In this document: positions 35,589 to 43,778 of the stretch, piece by piece | How the letters are laid out: every line of letters starts with the position of its first letter | Numbering within the stretch: the stretch's first letter is position 1 | Assembly: GCA_026386805.1 (NCBI GenBank) | Contig: JAPLMX010000206.1 | Coordinates: forward strand, 19,305-83,304 | Origin: Phycisphaerae bacterium | GTDB taxonomy: Bacteria; Planctomycetota; Phycisphaerae; Sedimentisphaerales; Anaerobacaceae | Direction: 5' to 3' | DNA: 64,000 nt | Made by a program: the position numbers and the translations under genes | The notes under the pieces: model-generated | The model's database searches: none | What the model was told of the DNA's origin: nothing | The model's input: only the letters and a program-made list of their open reading frames with translations

Positions 35589-36626
35589 TCAGCCATTTGA
35601 GCTCGGCTCCAAAGTCAGCGGTGCGAACAACCCAGCCTTGTACTTATGATACGCCAGTGAAGCTACCATCACGGCATTGTCCGTGCAATAGTGTTTCGGT
35701 GCGACCAGGAGACGCCGCGGCGGCTTGCTCTTGTCGCACATCTTCTGCATCGCTTCGCGCAGGGTGCCGTTGGCGGCTACGCCGCCGCCCAGAAGCACGG
35801 TCTTGGCGCCGATCTTGTCGGCCGCGCGCTTGGTCTTTTTGATCAGCACGTCGATCACCGCCGCCTGGAACGAGGCGGCGATATCGGCGATCTGTTGCTC
35901 GCTCATCGAGCCGACCCGGTCCTGGCCCTGCATGTCCTGCCCCCGGCAGTAGTAAAGCACGGCGGTCTTGAGGCCACTGAAGGAGAAATCCAGCGAGTCC
36001 CGGCCCAGCATCGAACGCGGGAAGCTGATTGCCTTCGGATTGCCCTGCTTGCCGAGCCGCTCGATATTCGGCCCGCCGGGGTAGGGGAGATTGAGGATCG
36101 TGGCCACCTTGTCAAACGCCTCACCGGCGGCATCGTCAATCGTCGTACCCAGCAACCGCAACTCCAGCGGCGAATCCGCTTCATAGAGGCAGGTGTGCCC
36201 TCCCGAGACGATGAGCGCCACCGCCGGCAGTTCCAGTTTCTCCTCGCCCAGCAGTGCCGACTGCAAATGGGCGTGCAGGTGATTGACGGCAATCAGCGGC
36301 TTACCCCACATGAAGCTCAGCGTTTTGGCGGCGGTTACCCCCACGACTAAGGCAATGGTCAATCCCGGCTGATTCGCCACGGCCACGGCGTCGATCTGGT
36401 CTTGGCCGACGCCGGCCTGCTCCAGCGCCTCGGTAATGACGGGGTAGATCTTCTCGATATGCGCCCGCGAGGCGATCTCCGGCACGACGCCGCCGTACTT
36501 CTCGTGCAGCTTGGTCTGCGAGGCCACGACGGACGACTTGACCGTGCGTCCATCGGCGACAATCGCCGCCGCCGTCTCGTCGCAACTCGTCTCAATGCCC
36601 AGAATATTGACTTGTTTCTGCTCCAT
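35589..36626 (-). CDS. tsaD: tRNA threonylcarbamoyltransferase TsaD
   Basis: A 345-residue catalytic subunit that transfers the threonylcarbamoyl group onto A37 of tRNA to make t6A, working with TsaB (8.1 kb). It shows ILGIETSCDETAAAIV, VVPEIASRAH, the metal-binding HLHAHLQS, VSGGHTCLY, SFSGLKTA and GGGVAANGTLRE, all family hallmarks. The ATG at 36626 begins the conserved N-terminus. A TTG at 36662 would add 12 residues, and neither has a strong ribosome-binding site. Divergent from the B12-radical SAM gene, with a palindromic element between them. Confidence 0.94.
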   Translation of the reverse strand: MEQKQVNILGIETSCDETAAAIVADGRTVKSSVVASQTKLHEKYGGVVPEIASRAHIEKIYPVITEALEQAGVGQDQIDAVAVANQPGLTIALVVGVTAAKTLSFMWGKPLIAVNHLHAHLQSALLGEEKLELPAVALIVSGGHTCLYEADSPLELRLLGTTIDDAAGEAFDKVATILNLPYPGGPNIERLGKQGNPKAISFPRSMLGRDSLDFSFSGLKTAVLYYCRGQDMQGQDRVGSMSEQQIADIAASFQAAVIDVLIKKTKRAADKIGAKTVLLGGGVAANGTLREAMQKMCDKSKPPRRLLVAPKHYCTDNAVMVASLAYHKYKAGLFAPLTLEPSSNG

Positions 36627-36671
36627 TATCGCGATTTTAGCCCCGTCCGGCGGTTCTGTCAAATCCGACCT

Positions 36672-36755
36672 GTTTGTAGTGACGCCGCAAGGCGTTCAGT
36701 AGCATGGGCAGGATGCCCATGCTACTATGCCCTTGCGGGCACACTACGAACGGGG
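36672..36755 (+). repeat. Three-hairpin palindromic element, copy A
   Basis: Ends GTTTGTAGTG (36672-36681) and CACTACGAAC (36742-36751) are near-perfect inverted repeats. Between them are three hairpins: ACGCC-GCAA-GGCGT, AGCATGGGCA..TGCCCATGCT and TGCCC-TTGC-GGGCA. Copy B at 40776-40890 is the same element in reverse orientation with a longer central hairpin. Confidence 0.85.
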
Positions 36756-36796
36756 TGGGCTTGAAGAACGACCTGCTGCCGGGTAGGATGTTGCTC

Positions 36797-38233
36797 ATGC
36801 TAACCCTGATCAATACGAACCGCATGGTGCCGGCCATCGGGCCGATTGGACTGGAGTATGTGGCGGAAGTGGCGGCCGGCGCCGGAATTGAAGTGAACAT
36901 CCTCGATCTCGCCTTGAGCAACGATCCCGATGAATCGCTCCGCCGGCATCTGGCCGGACACAGCCCGACGCTCATTGGGCTTTCCTTCCGGAACGTGGAC
37001 GATTGCTTCTGGCCCAGTGCCCAGTGGTTTGTGCCGGGACTGGCCGAGTTGGTGCGGAAGATACACGGACTCAGCGAGGCGCCCATCGTCCTGGGCGGCG
37101 TCGGGTTTTCGGTCTTCGCGCAGCAGATCGTGGAGTATACGGGCGCCGATTTCGGCATTCGCGGCGACGGTGAGCAGGCCACGGTTTCTCTGCATCGGCA
37201 ATTGCAGGGCGGCCGGCAATTCGACAAAGTGGAGGGCTTGGTCTGGCGCTGTGACGGGAAGGTCCGCAGCAACAAGCCCGCCTGGCCCGCCGAGATTTCA
37301 CTGCCGGCCCGCCGCGAGATGATCGACAATCGCCGCTATTTCGCCTTGGGTGGGCAGTGCGGCTTCGAGACCAAGCGGGGCTGTAACCGCCGCTGTTTAT
37401 ACTGCGCCGACCCGCTCTCGAAGGGGCCTGTGCCCCGGTCGCGCAAGCCCGCCGAGATCGCCGACGAGATCGAGTCACTGCTGGCCCAGGGGATCGACGT
37501 GCTGCACACCTGCGACGCCGAGTTCAACGTGCCCCGGCACCACGCGATGGCCGTCTGCGCGGAGTTGATCCGCCGCTCGCTCGGCGAGAAGGTCCGCTGG
37601 TATGCGTATCTGGCGGTCATGCCGTTCGATGCCGAGTTGGCGGCGACAATGCGCAGGGCCGGCTGCGTCGGCATCAATTTCACGGGCGATTCCGCCAGCG
37701 AAAAGATGCTCGTCACCTATCGCCAGGCGCACTGTCGCGAGGATTTGGCCCGAGCGGTTCGCCTGTGCCGCCAGAACGATATGAAGGTGATGATCGACCT
37801 GCTGCTGGGCGGTCCCGGCGAGACTCCGCAGACTGCCGCCGAGACGATCAGCTTCGTCAAGAGCATTGCGCCCGACTGCGCGGGGGCCTCGCTCGGCATC
37901 CGCGTCTATCCCGGCACCGGCATGGTGAACGCCCTGAACCGGGAAGGGCCGCTCGATGCCCATCCGGGCCTGCGTCGCAAGTACGCCGGGCCGATCGACC
38001 TGTTCCAGCCGACGTTCTACCTCTCGCCGGCCCTTGGTCCCGAGCCCGCCCGGCTCATCAAGGACCTCATCGCCGGTGACAGGCGGTTCTTCGAGCCGAT
38101 GGCCGAGCAGCCCGATGCCGAGGCGACCGACCACAACTACAATGACAACACCGAACTCGTCGACGCCATCCGCCAGGGCGCCCGAGGCGCTTATTGGGAC
38201 ATCCTCCGCGGGCTTCGTAATACCGAACGCTGA
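36797..38233 (+). CDS. B12-binding-domain radical SAM protein
   Basis: A 478-residue protein. Residues 1-140 form a cobalamin-binding-like Rossmann domain (LTLINTN, GLEYVAEVAAGAGIEVNILD, IVLGGVGFS). The radical SAM core has the cluster motif CNRRCLYC in ETKRGCNRRCLYCADP, then GINFTGDSASEKML and GGPGETPQTA. Members of this class methylate or rearrange unactivated carbons; the substrate is unknown. The ATG at 36797 is preferred because GGGTAGG lies nine bases upstream; the earlier ATG at 36788 touches that sequence, and the frame back to 36704 is within the palindromic element. Confidence 0.87.
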   Translation: MLTLINTNRMVPAIGPIGLEYVAEVAAGAGIEVNILDLALSNDPDESLRRHLAGHSPTLIGLSFRNVDDCFWPSAQWFVPGLAELVRKIHGLSEAPIVLGGVGFSVFAQQIVEYTGADFGIRGDGEQATVSLHRQLQGGRQFDKVEGLVWRCDGKVRSNKPAWPAEISLPARREMIDNRRYFALGGQCGFETKRGCNRRCLYCADPLSKGPVPRSRKPAEIADEIESLLAQGIDVLHTCDAEFNVPRHHAMAVCAELIRRSLGEKVRWYAYLAVMPFDAELAATMRRAGCVGINFTGDSASEKMLVTYRQAHCREDLARAVRLCRQNDMKVMIDLLLGGPGETPQTAAETISFVKSIAPDCAGASLGIRVYPGTGMVNALNREGPLDAHPGLRRKYAGPIDLFQPTFYLSPALGPEPARLIKDLIAGDRRFFEPMAEQPDAEATDHNYNDNTELVDAIRQGARGAYWDILRGLRNTER

Positions 38234-38669
38234 CGACTCGTACCTGTCCTGAAGGGTGGGTGAGAAGCCAACCTTCTCCGGGTGGCAGCGTCAAAGACTT
38301 CCGACCGGCCCTAGGCGGAAGGCTTCGCCCCGGATTCGACGGCGGCCTCCGGCATCCTTCCCAAAGAGCTGGCTTCGTCCGCCGATGGGCGGTCTGAACT
38401 CTTTCCGCCCATGAACCGACGTAACCCCGCGCCCAGACGGATGGCCCGAGGCTACGGATCGCGCGGCGGGACCAGAGGCAGCGATTCCCCCCTGAACCGC
38501 CTCTTCTCTTCGCCTGGGGCAGTACGCGAAAACCGGATGAGCCATAGAATTTCGGTTTGTCCGGCCGGGTGGCTCGGGTACAATAGTTGTGCATAGTCCG
38601 GCACAGGCCGGGGGACCGGACCCATTAGGACAATGCACCGAGGGCGTCAATTTCCGGGAGTGGGTAGCC
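38234..38669. repeat. Gene-free stretch with palindromic element (copy 2)
   Basis: There is no credible gene. ATGGGCGG, 12 bases, CCGCCCAT (38385-38412) continues into GAACCG, then after about 85 bases GATTCCCCCCTGAACCGCC. This is the right half of the element at 23.1-23.4 kb. The final 100 bases hold the leader of the prepilin-like gene with a plausible TACAAT at about 38579. Confidence 0.65.
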
Positions 38670-39467
38670 ATGCGAACCAAAAGAGCTTTCACGCTGATCG
38701 AACTGCTGGTCGTCATTGCCGTCATTGCCTTGTTGCTGGCGATTCTGCTGCCCGCTTTGGGCCGGGCGCGAGATATGGGCCAGCGGATGGTCTGTAGCAA
38801 CCACCTGCGGAACATGGGTATGGCCACCGTCCTTTACGCCGACGATTGCGACGGCTGGTACGTGCCGATCATCTATCGCCCAAAGGGCGCCGGTAGCCAG
38901 GAACAGGTCGGCTGGCCCAACAACCAACTCTTTCGAAAACTGTTGGGATACAAGGATAAGGAAGGCACGGGGGACAGCGGTTGGAACGCCCCCAAAGAGT
39001 TCCTCTGCCCGAGCGACCGGATCTCGAAAATGGAAATTGCGGATCGGCTCTACCCCAACTACATCAGCTACGCGGCCAATATCACGGATTGGTACTACAC
39101 GAATTGGTATGATTTCGGCTACGCCGGCCACAAGAACACGAGCGTGCCCCAGCCCGCCATGAGAGCCTTCTTCGGCGAGAGCAACGATTGGTGGATGTGG
39201 TGGAAGGGGGCGAATTACGAGAAAGGCTGGGACGTTCTCAACCAAGACACCATCATGCCGTACAAGGATGTCGGCTGTGACGGCCCCACCCTGTACCGCC
39301 ATGGCGAGGGCGCCAATTTCGCCTTCTACGACGGCCACATGGAGCACATGAAGAAGGACAAAGTCTGGAACATCGATGACTGGGGCGGCGGTCGACCCGG
39401 CATGTGGTCCACCTTCACCCACTGGCCGCCCACCGCCGACGAACAAAGACACCTGCCGCACCCGTGA
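38670..39467 (+). CDS. Prepilin-type protein with H-x9-DG C-terminal motif
   Basis: A 265-residue type IV pilin-like protein of the planctomycete-enriched class. The N-terminal RAFTLIELLVVIAVIALLLA is a prepilin signal with Phe/Glu processing pattern and the hydrophobic stalk helix. The C-terminus has HGEGANFAFYDG, the H-x9-DG motif. The middle is aromatic-rich (NITDWYYTNWYDFGY, WWMWWKG). Such proteins are processed by a prepilin peptidase and exported to the envelope; a structural or surface-binding role is inferred. The start at 38670 follows GGGAGTGGG. Confidence 0.92.
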   Translation: MRTKRAFTLIELLVVIAVIALLLAILLPALGRARDMGQRMVCSNHLRNMGMATVLYADDCDGWYVPIIYRPKGAGSQEQVGWPNNQLFRKLLGYKDKEGTGDSGWNAPKEFLCPSDRISKMEIADRLYPNYISYAANITDWYYTNWYDFGYAGHKNTSVPQPAMRAFFGESNDWWMWWKGANYEKGWDVLNQDTIMPYKDVGCDGPTLYRHGEGANFAFYDGHMEHMKKDKVWNIDDWGGGRPGMWSTFTHWPPTADEQRHLPHP

Positions 39468-39549
39468 GCGGCCGCCGCCGGCCGGCTTTACGTTGACGAA
39501 ATCCGTGGGCTCAAACCGACGCGTTGATTTCGTTCTGCCTCGGATCGAC

Positions 39550-39580
39550 AAAGGGCCGTGAGTCAGGCTCACGGCCCTTT
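39550..39580 (+). terminator. Strong hairpin terminator after the prepilin-like gene
   Basis: AAAGGGCCGTGAG (39550-39562) pairs perfectly with CTCACGGCCCTTT (39568-39580) around a 5-base loop. The stem is 13 bp and ends in TTT. It lies about 80 bases past the stop codon and is symmetrical, so it may also act on the opposite strand. Confidence 0.8.
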
Positions 39581-39624
39581 GCCGGGACCGGGGCAGCGGT
39601 ACGACATCGGGTGTATCTCAGCAA

Positions 39625-40083
39625 TCATCTATCGCCCGCCCACGGTGTCCCGGTCCTGATTGGCTCCCCAACTGCAGCGGCAGCCTGCCGTTGTCTGCAA
39701 TCGGTCTTTGACTCTCGATACCATCTCTTCCAGAATAGGCAAGCTGAGAGGGTGCCCAACGTATAGAACAAGATGTCCGCGTAGTCGGAGGTCGCGCGAC
39801 CCTGGAAGAGGGGAGTGTACGGCAGCCAGTACTCAAATAGGAACGACCAGAGGATCAACGGGATCAGGATTTCGTAGGATTGGGGCGGAGCGTCATTGGC
39901 CCGCAGGTGAAGGTGGCGCATGCCGTACAGCATGATCGGAACCCAGAACGGGATGCAGATCAGGTCGTTGAGATAGCATTGGCTGAACGCGTTGGGCAAC
40001 CAAGGCTTGAACAGCCACCGATTCGCGAAGTACAAGGCGAGGCAGAAGACAAACAGCGGGTCTCGAAGGTACTTGTACATCAT
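39625..40083 (-). CDS. Hypothetical multi-pass membrane protein
   Basis: About 152 residues from the ATG at 40083. Four hydrophobic segments are seen: DPLFVFCLALYFANRWLF, ICIPFWVPIMLYGM, ILIPLILWSFLFEYWLP and ADILFYTLGTLSACLFW. The last pair (FEYWLP followed by DYADILFYTLG) resembles VanZ-like and related small membrane proteins, where acidic residues line the membrane interface. No function can be assigned. The start follows the stop of the neighbouring gene by two bases, so they are co-translated. The longer frame to 40257 overlaps that neighbour and is rejected. Confidence 0.75.
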   Translation of the reverse strand: MMYKYLRDPLFVFCLALYFANRWLFKPWLPNAFSQCYLNDLICIPFWVPIMLYGMRHLHLRANDAPPQSYEILIPLILWSFLFEYWLPYTPLFQGRATSDYADILFYTLGTLSACLFWKRWYRESKTDCRQRQAAAAVGEPIRTGTPWAGDR

Positions 40084-40085
40084 GA

Positions 40086-40730
40086 TTAGTGGTGGTTCGG
40101 AATGTGGAAGATGCTCAGGACTGCAGCGACAATCAGGGTTCCGAGGATCGTTAGGGCAAGCTTCACAACAAGAAGTAGGGCGGCTCGGCCGTGCAGAGCG
40201 GAGGGGTTGACTGTCATCATGCTCAGCCAGAAAGCGCCAATACCACAGGCAAGACAAGTCAGCAGAACACCCCGGGCCGATGGATGGAGAAGGAATTGAA
40301 CCAACGTTGGCCTGTTCTCTGTCGGTGTTGACTTGTCATCACTCGACAGGTCATGATCGACGCCGATACCGCCGGGCTTGCCGTCACGTCCACATGAGGT
40401 GATAACAGGGTGCCCTTCTTTGACCGAATAGAGGAGCGGATGTCCCCATCCGTCAAGCGGTACGCCATCTTTGTTGTGCGTGAAGGAGTAATGCTCTACG
40501 GTATGGTGGAGTTCCCCCCAGGATTGTGGCACGGTCTTTGTCTCGGCGCAGTAGGTCTCTATTAGCGGCTCCATTACTTCGAGAAGCTGGTGCGTTAAGG
40601 CTTGTTCCGGTTGAAAATTGGACATCCATCCAATGTTCCGCCATGCGACGACGACAGCGATGCTGGCAACGAGGACTCCAACGCTCGTCGAGATGGCTAT
40701 ACGCAGACCGATTCGCTGATACTTGGTCAT
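40086..40730 (-). CDS. Membrane protein with GspG-like (T2SSG) extracytoplasmic domain
   Basis: A 214-residue protein. An N-terminal membrane anchor (IAISTSVGVLVASIAVVVAW) precedes a domain with PLDGWGHPLLYSVKEGHPVI and SCGRDGKPGGIGVDHDLSS. That domain resembles the C-terminal part of type II secretion pseudopilin GspG (DPWGNPYQY...SLGADGKPGG), including the calcium-loop Asp residues. Two further membrane helices follow (about 165-180 and 190-208). Pseudopilins normally lack C-terminal helices, so this is a non-canonical use of the fold. The ATG at 40730 is chosen; the longer frame runs into palindromic element copy B. Confidence 0.72.
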   Translation of the reverse strand: MTKYQRIGLRIAISTSVGVLVASIAVVVAWRNIGWMSNFQPEQALTHQLLEVMEPLIETYCAETKTVPQSWGELHHTVEHYSFTHNKDGVPLDGWGHPLLYSVKEGHPVITSCGRDGKPGGIGVDHDLSSDDKSTPTENRPTLVQFLLHPSARGVLLTCLACGIGAFWLSMMTVNPSALHGRAALLLVVKLALTILGTLIVAAVLSIFHIPNHH

Positions 40731-40775
40731 GCGTCCATTATAGGGGTCCGGATCGTCGCGCCAATATAATCGTGT

Positions 40776-40890
40776 CCGGTTTGTAGTGTGCCCGTAAGGG
40801 CATCGTGGCATGGGTATCTTGCCCACGAGTCGGAATCCATGGGCAAGATGCCCATGCCACGGAGCGCCTTACGGCGTCACTACGAACGGG
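40776..40890 (-). repeat. Three-hairpin palindromic element, copy B (reverse orientation)
   Basis: GTTTGTAGTG (40779-40788) and CACTACGAAC (40878-40887) bound it. Inside are TGCCC-GTAA-GGGCA, a long GTGGCATGGGTATCTTGCCC / GGGCAAGATGCCCATGCCAC hairpin, and CGCC-TTAC-GGCG. Its reverse complement aligns with copy A hairpin by hairpin. Confidence 0.85.
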
Positions 40891-40960
40891 CTTGCCACAG
40901 CGGGTTACAGGCCACATAATGGCGGTTGTTCGACACGGAAATGCTCTGGGATGCAACGAC

Positions 40961-42085
40961 ATGAGAATCTCACGCAGGCAATTGTTGGGGACGGCGGTTG
41001 TGAGTGCGGCGGTGGGGCCGGGGGGTTGGGCGGCGGAGGAGCGTGGCGCCAAGGGGCCGACGCGGATGGACGTGAGCACGCGACGGTTGCTGCTGCGGCA
41101 TACGTGGACCATCTCACGGAATTCGAGCGACTTCAAGGACAACGTGTTCGTTCGCGTCGAGCGGGACGGAGTTGTCGGCTGGGGTGAGGCGGCTCCCAAT
41201 GTCCGCTATGGGCAAAGTGCCGAGCAGACGACCGCGGCTGTTGAGAAGGCGAGGCCCCTGATCGAAGCCGGCGACTGGCTGCACCATGTGGACCTCCGCG
41301 AGCAGTGGGAACGGGCCATCCCCGATCAAAGCTGTGCTTGTGCAGCGCTGGATATCGCGATCCTGGACTGGGTGGGCCGGAAGCTGAATGTCCCGCTCTA
41401 CCGGCTGTTTGGGCTGGATGCGAGCAAGACCCCTGTGACGACGTTCTCGATTGGCATCGACACGCCGGAGGTGGTTCGGCAGAAGGTCAGAGAGGCGAAG
41501 GACTTTCCCGTCCTGAAGATCAAGGTGGGTACGGAGAACGACGCCCAGATCGTTGCCGCGGTGCGCGAGGCAACCGATCGACCGCTGCGGGTGGATGCCA
41601 ACGAGGGTTGGCATGACAAGGAGCAGGCCCTGGAGAAGATTCGGTGGCTCCAGCGAATGGGCGTGGAGCTGATCGAGCAGCCGCTGCCCGCGGCCATGAT
41701 CGAAGAGACCGCGTGGCTGCGGGAGCGTGTGGATATCCCGATCATCGCCGATGAGGCGGTCAAGCGGGCCGCCGACATCCCCAAGCTGGCTGGGGCCTAT
41801 GACGGGATCAACATCAAGCTCATGAAGGCCGGCGGCTTCCAGGAGGCGATGCGGATGATCCATGTCGCCCGTGCGTTGGGGCTCAAGATCATGCTCGGGT
41901 GCATGATCGAAAGCTCGGTGGCTGTGTCCGCCGCCGCACAGATCAGTCCTTTGGTGGATTATGCGGATCTGGACGGGAACCTGCTGATCTCGAACGATCC
42001 GTTCGTCGGGGTAAGCGTGAAGGAAGGCAAGTTGGTCCTCAGCGACCAACCCGGATTAGGCGTCAGCGAACGCCCCGCGAGCTGA
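40961..42085 (+). CDS. Enolase-superfamily dipeptide epimerase, Tat-exported
   Basis: A 374-residue muconate-lactonising-type enolase homologue, closest to L-Ala-D/L-Glu and related dipeptide epimerases. It shows the catalytic Lys pair in VLKIKVG, metal ligands in RVDANEGW, LIEQPLP and IIADEAV, and the second Lys in NIKLMKAGG. A twin-arginine signal (MRISRRQLLGTAVVSAAVG) is unusual for this mostly cytosolic family and implies periplasmic action, perhaps on cell-wall peptides; that is inference. The substrate cannot be fixed from sequence. The start at 40961 places the Tat motif at residues 5-6. Confidence 0.88.
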   Translation: MRISRRQLLGTAVVSAAVGPGGWAAEERGAKGPTRMDVSTRRLLLRHTWTISRNSSDFKDNVFVRVERDGVVGWGEAAPNVRYGQSAEQTTAAVEKARPLIEAGDWLHHVDLREQWERAIPDQSCACAALDIAILDWVGRKLNVPLYRLFGLDASKTPVTTFSIGIDTPEVVRQKVREAKDFPVLKIKVGTENDAQIVAAVREATDRPLRVDANEGWHDKEQALEKIRWLQRMGVELIEQPLPAAMIEETAWLRERVDIPIIADEAVKRAADIPKLAGAYDGINIKLMKAGGFQEAMRMIHVARALGLKIMLGCMIESSVAVSAAAQISPLVDYADLDGNLLISNDPFVGVSVKEGKLVLSDQPGLGVSERPAS

Positions 42086-42136
42086 TTGAAATCCTGGTCG
42101 GCACAAGGTCCAGGGACTGTTTCCTACGCACAGCGT

Positions 42137-42237
42137 GTCATCCTGAACGGAGCGTGGCGAAGTGAAGGATCTGGGCTGCAACAGTGGGCAACCGCTCATT
42201 CAGTAGGCAGATCCTTCGCTTTCGGCTCAGGATGACA
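42137..42237. repeat. Inverted-repeat element, TGTCATCCTGA type
   Basis: TGTCATCCTGAACGGAGCG and GAAGTGAAGGATCTG on the left are matched by CAGATCCTTCGCTT and CTCAGGATGACA on the right, enclosing about 35 bases. This TGTCATCCTGAGC...GCTCAGGATGACA design is a widespread intergenic miniature repeat in environmental bacteria. A fragment (ATCCTGAACGCAGCGGAG) is at about 54240. Confidence 0.8.
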
Positions 42238-42310
42238 AGACAACAGCGTCCGATCGTTTTCCCAATCAGTGTTGTCTGGTTTCGTGCTTCGGATTTGCCG
42301 TTCAGCGGGC

Positions 42311-43060
42311 CTAGGCCTTTTGATCGCCGTCGGGCTTGGGCTCGTGAGGATGGGTTTGGCTCTTGGTCATGCCGGGGGGCATGACAATGCCGGCGCGGCC
42401 TTGGGTCTCCTTGAATTCCACGAGGATTCGGACGGCCTCGTCAGGATCGTCCTGGACCGTGAAGACGTCGAGGTCTTCGGGCGTGATGAGATTCCCTGGA
42501 AGCATCTTCTGCTTCATCCAGTCGACCAGGCCATTCCAGTAGTCGCTGACCATCAGGATGACGGGGAAGTGGGCCTGCCGGAGGGTCTGGATTAGGACGG
42601 CGGCTTCAAAGAACTCGTCCATCGTTCCGTAGCCGCCGGGGAACGCGATGAATCCGTTGGCGTACTTCAGGAACATCACCTTACGCACGAAGAAGTATCG
42701 GAAGTGCAGGGAGAAGTTCTGATACGCGTTCGGGATTTGCTCCTGGGGAAGCTCGATGTTGAGGCCGAGGCTGGTGCCGCCCGCGGCCGCAGCGCCTTTG
42801 TTGGCGGCTTCCATGATTCCGCCGCCGCCGGTGATGATCGCGAATCCGGCCTGGACCAGCTTGCGTGCGGTTGCCTCCGCGAGACGGTAATGCGGGTGCT
42901 CGGGCTGCGTTCGGGCGGAGCCGAAGATCGATACGGCCGGACCGACCGAGGCCAGTTCCTCGAATCCCTCGGTGAACTCCGCCATGATGTGGAAGATTCG
43001 CCAGAGGTCTCTTACGGGGTTCTCCACGCCTTCCAGCACGTTGTTTCTTCTGGGTCGCAT
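42311..43060 (-). CDS. LOG-family nucleotide phosphoribohydrolase (TIGR00730-like)
   Basis: A 249-residue Rossmann-fold protein of the LOG (lonely guy, formerly lysine decarboxylase-like) family, which hydrolyses nucleoside monophosphates such as cytokinin riboside monophosphates or AMP. It shows SIFGSART, ITGGGGIMEAANKGA, and the diagnostic PGGYGTMDEFFE with the catalytic Glu. The last 15 residues are a polar tail (SQTHPHEPKPDGDQKA). It starts one base after the nth stop codon, so it belongs to the ftsH-dsbD-nth run. Confidence 0.9.
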   Translation of the reverse strand: MRPRRNNVLEGVENPVRDLWRIFHIMAEFTEGFEELASVGPAVSIFGSARTQPEHPHYRLAEATARKLVQAGFAIITGGGGIMEAANKGAAAAGGTSLGLNIELPQEQIPNAYQNFSLHFRYFFVRKVMFLKYANGFIAFPGGYGTMDEFFEAAVLIQTLRQAHFPVILMVSDYWNGLVDWMKQKMLPGNLITPEDLDVFTVQDDPDEAVRILVEFKETQGRAGIVMPPGMTKSQTHPHEPKPDGDQKA

Positions 43061-43061
43061 A

Positions 43062-43778
43062 TCACCACAAGTCGGGCCGATTGGCGGCCGGACAATACTG
43101 GGCGATCGGGCACTCGGGACAATGTGGCTTTCGTGCCGCGCAGATTCTTCGGCCGTGAAAGATCAGCAGATGGCTGAAGAGTGTCCAATCTCTTTTTGGG
43201 ACTATATCGGCTAAATCGGACTCCAGCTTTACCGGATCGCTATTCTCGGACAGTTGGAGCCGGCGGGAGAGCCGGATCACGTGCGTATCACAGGCGATGG
43301 CGGGGACGCCGAACGCGTTGCCCAGCACGACATTGGCGGTCTTTCGGCCCACGCCCGGCAGGGTGAGAAGCTCTTCCATCGTGCCGGGGACCTTGCCGCC
43401 AAAGTCATCGACGATCTTGCGGGCCGCCCCTTGGATACTGACGGCCTTGTTGTGGTAGAAGCCGCAGGTCCGGATATCCTCCTCGATCTGCTTGGGGTCC
43501 GCGTTGGCCCAGTCGGAGGCGGACGCGTACTTCTTGAACAGGTCTTTCGTGACCAGGTTGACCCGGACGTCTGTGCACTGGGCCGAGAGGATCGTTGCGA
43601 TCAGAAGCTCCAGTGGGTTCGCGAAATGCAGGGCGATGGTGGCGTTGGGGTAGGTCTTCCTCAGGATCGGCGTGATTCTTCTGACCTGCTCCGCCGCGGC
43701 AGCCTTGTCGAAGGTCCCCGCCTTTTCGGTGTTCTTATCCGCTTTTGGGGTTGTGGTCGAGCTTTTCTTCCCCGCCAT
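43062..43778 (-). CDS. nth: Endonuclease III (bifunctional DNA glycosylase/AP lyase)
   Basis: A 238-residue base-excision repair enzyme removing oxidised pyrimidines. It shows the helix-hairpin-helix LPGVGRKTANVVL with the catalytic Lys, the catalytic Asp in ACDTHVIRL, and the C-terminal 4Fe-4S motif CAARKPHCPECPIAQYC with C-x6-C-x2-C-x5-C spacing. About 20 extra Lys/Thr-rich residues precede the core. The ATG at 43778 lies inside the end of dsbD (44-bp overlap) with GGAGG nine bases upstream, so it is translationally tied to dsbD. Confidence 0.95.
   Translation of the reverse strand: MAGKKSSTTTPKADKNTEKAGTFDKAAAAEQVRRITPILRKTYPNATIALHFANPLELLIATILSAQCTDVRVNLVTKDLFKKYASASDWANADPKQIEEDIRTCGFYHNKAVSIQGAARKIVDDFGGKVPGTMEELLTLPGVGRKTANVVLGNAFGVPAIACDTHVIRLSRRLQLSENSDPVKLESDLADIVPKRDWTLFSHLLIFHGRRICAARKPHCPECPIAQYCPAANRPDLW

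Noticed and set aside
42086..42310. Small gene between the epimerase and LOG genes
   Set aside because: The stretch is an inverted-repeat element and flanks; no ORF has a ribosome-binding site or recognisable content.
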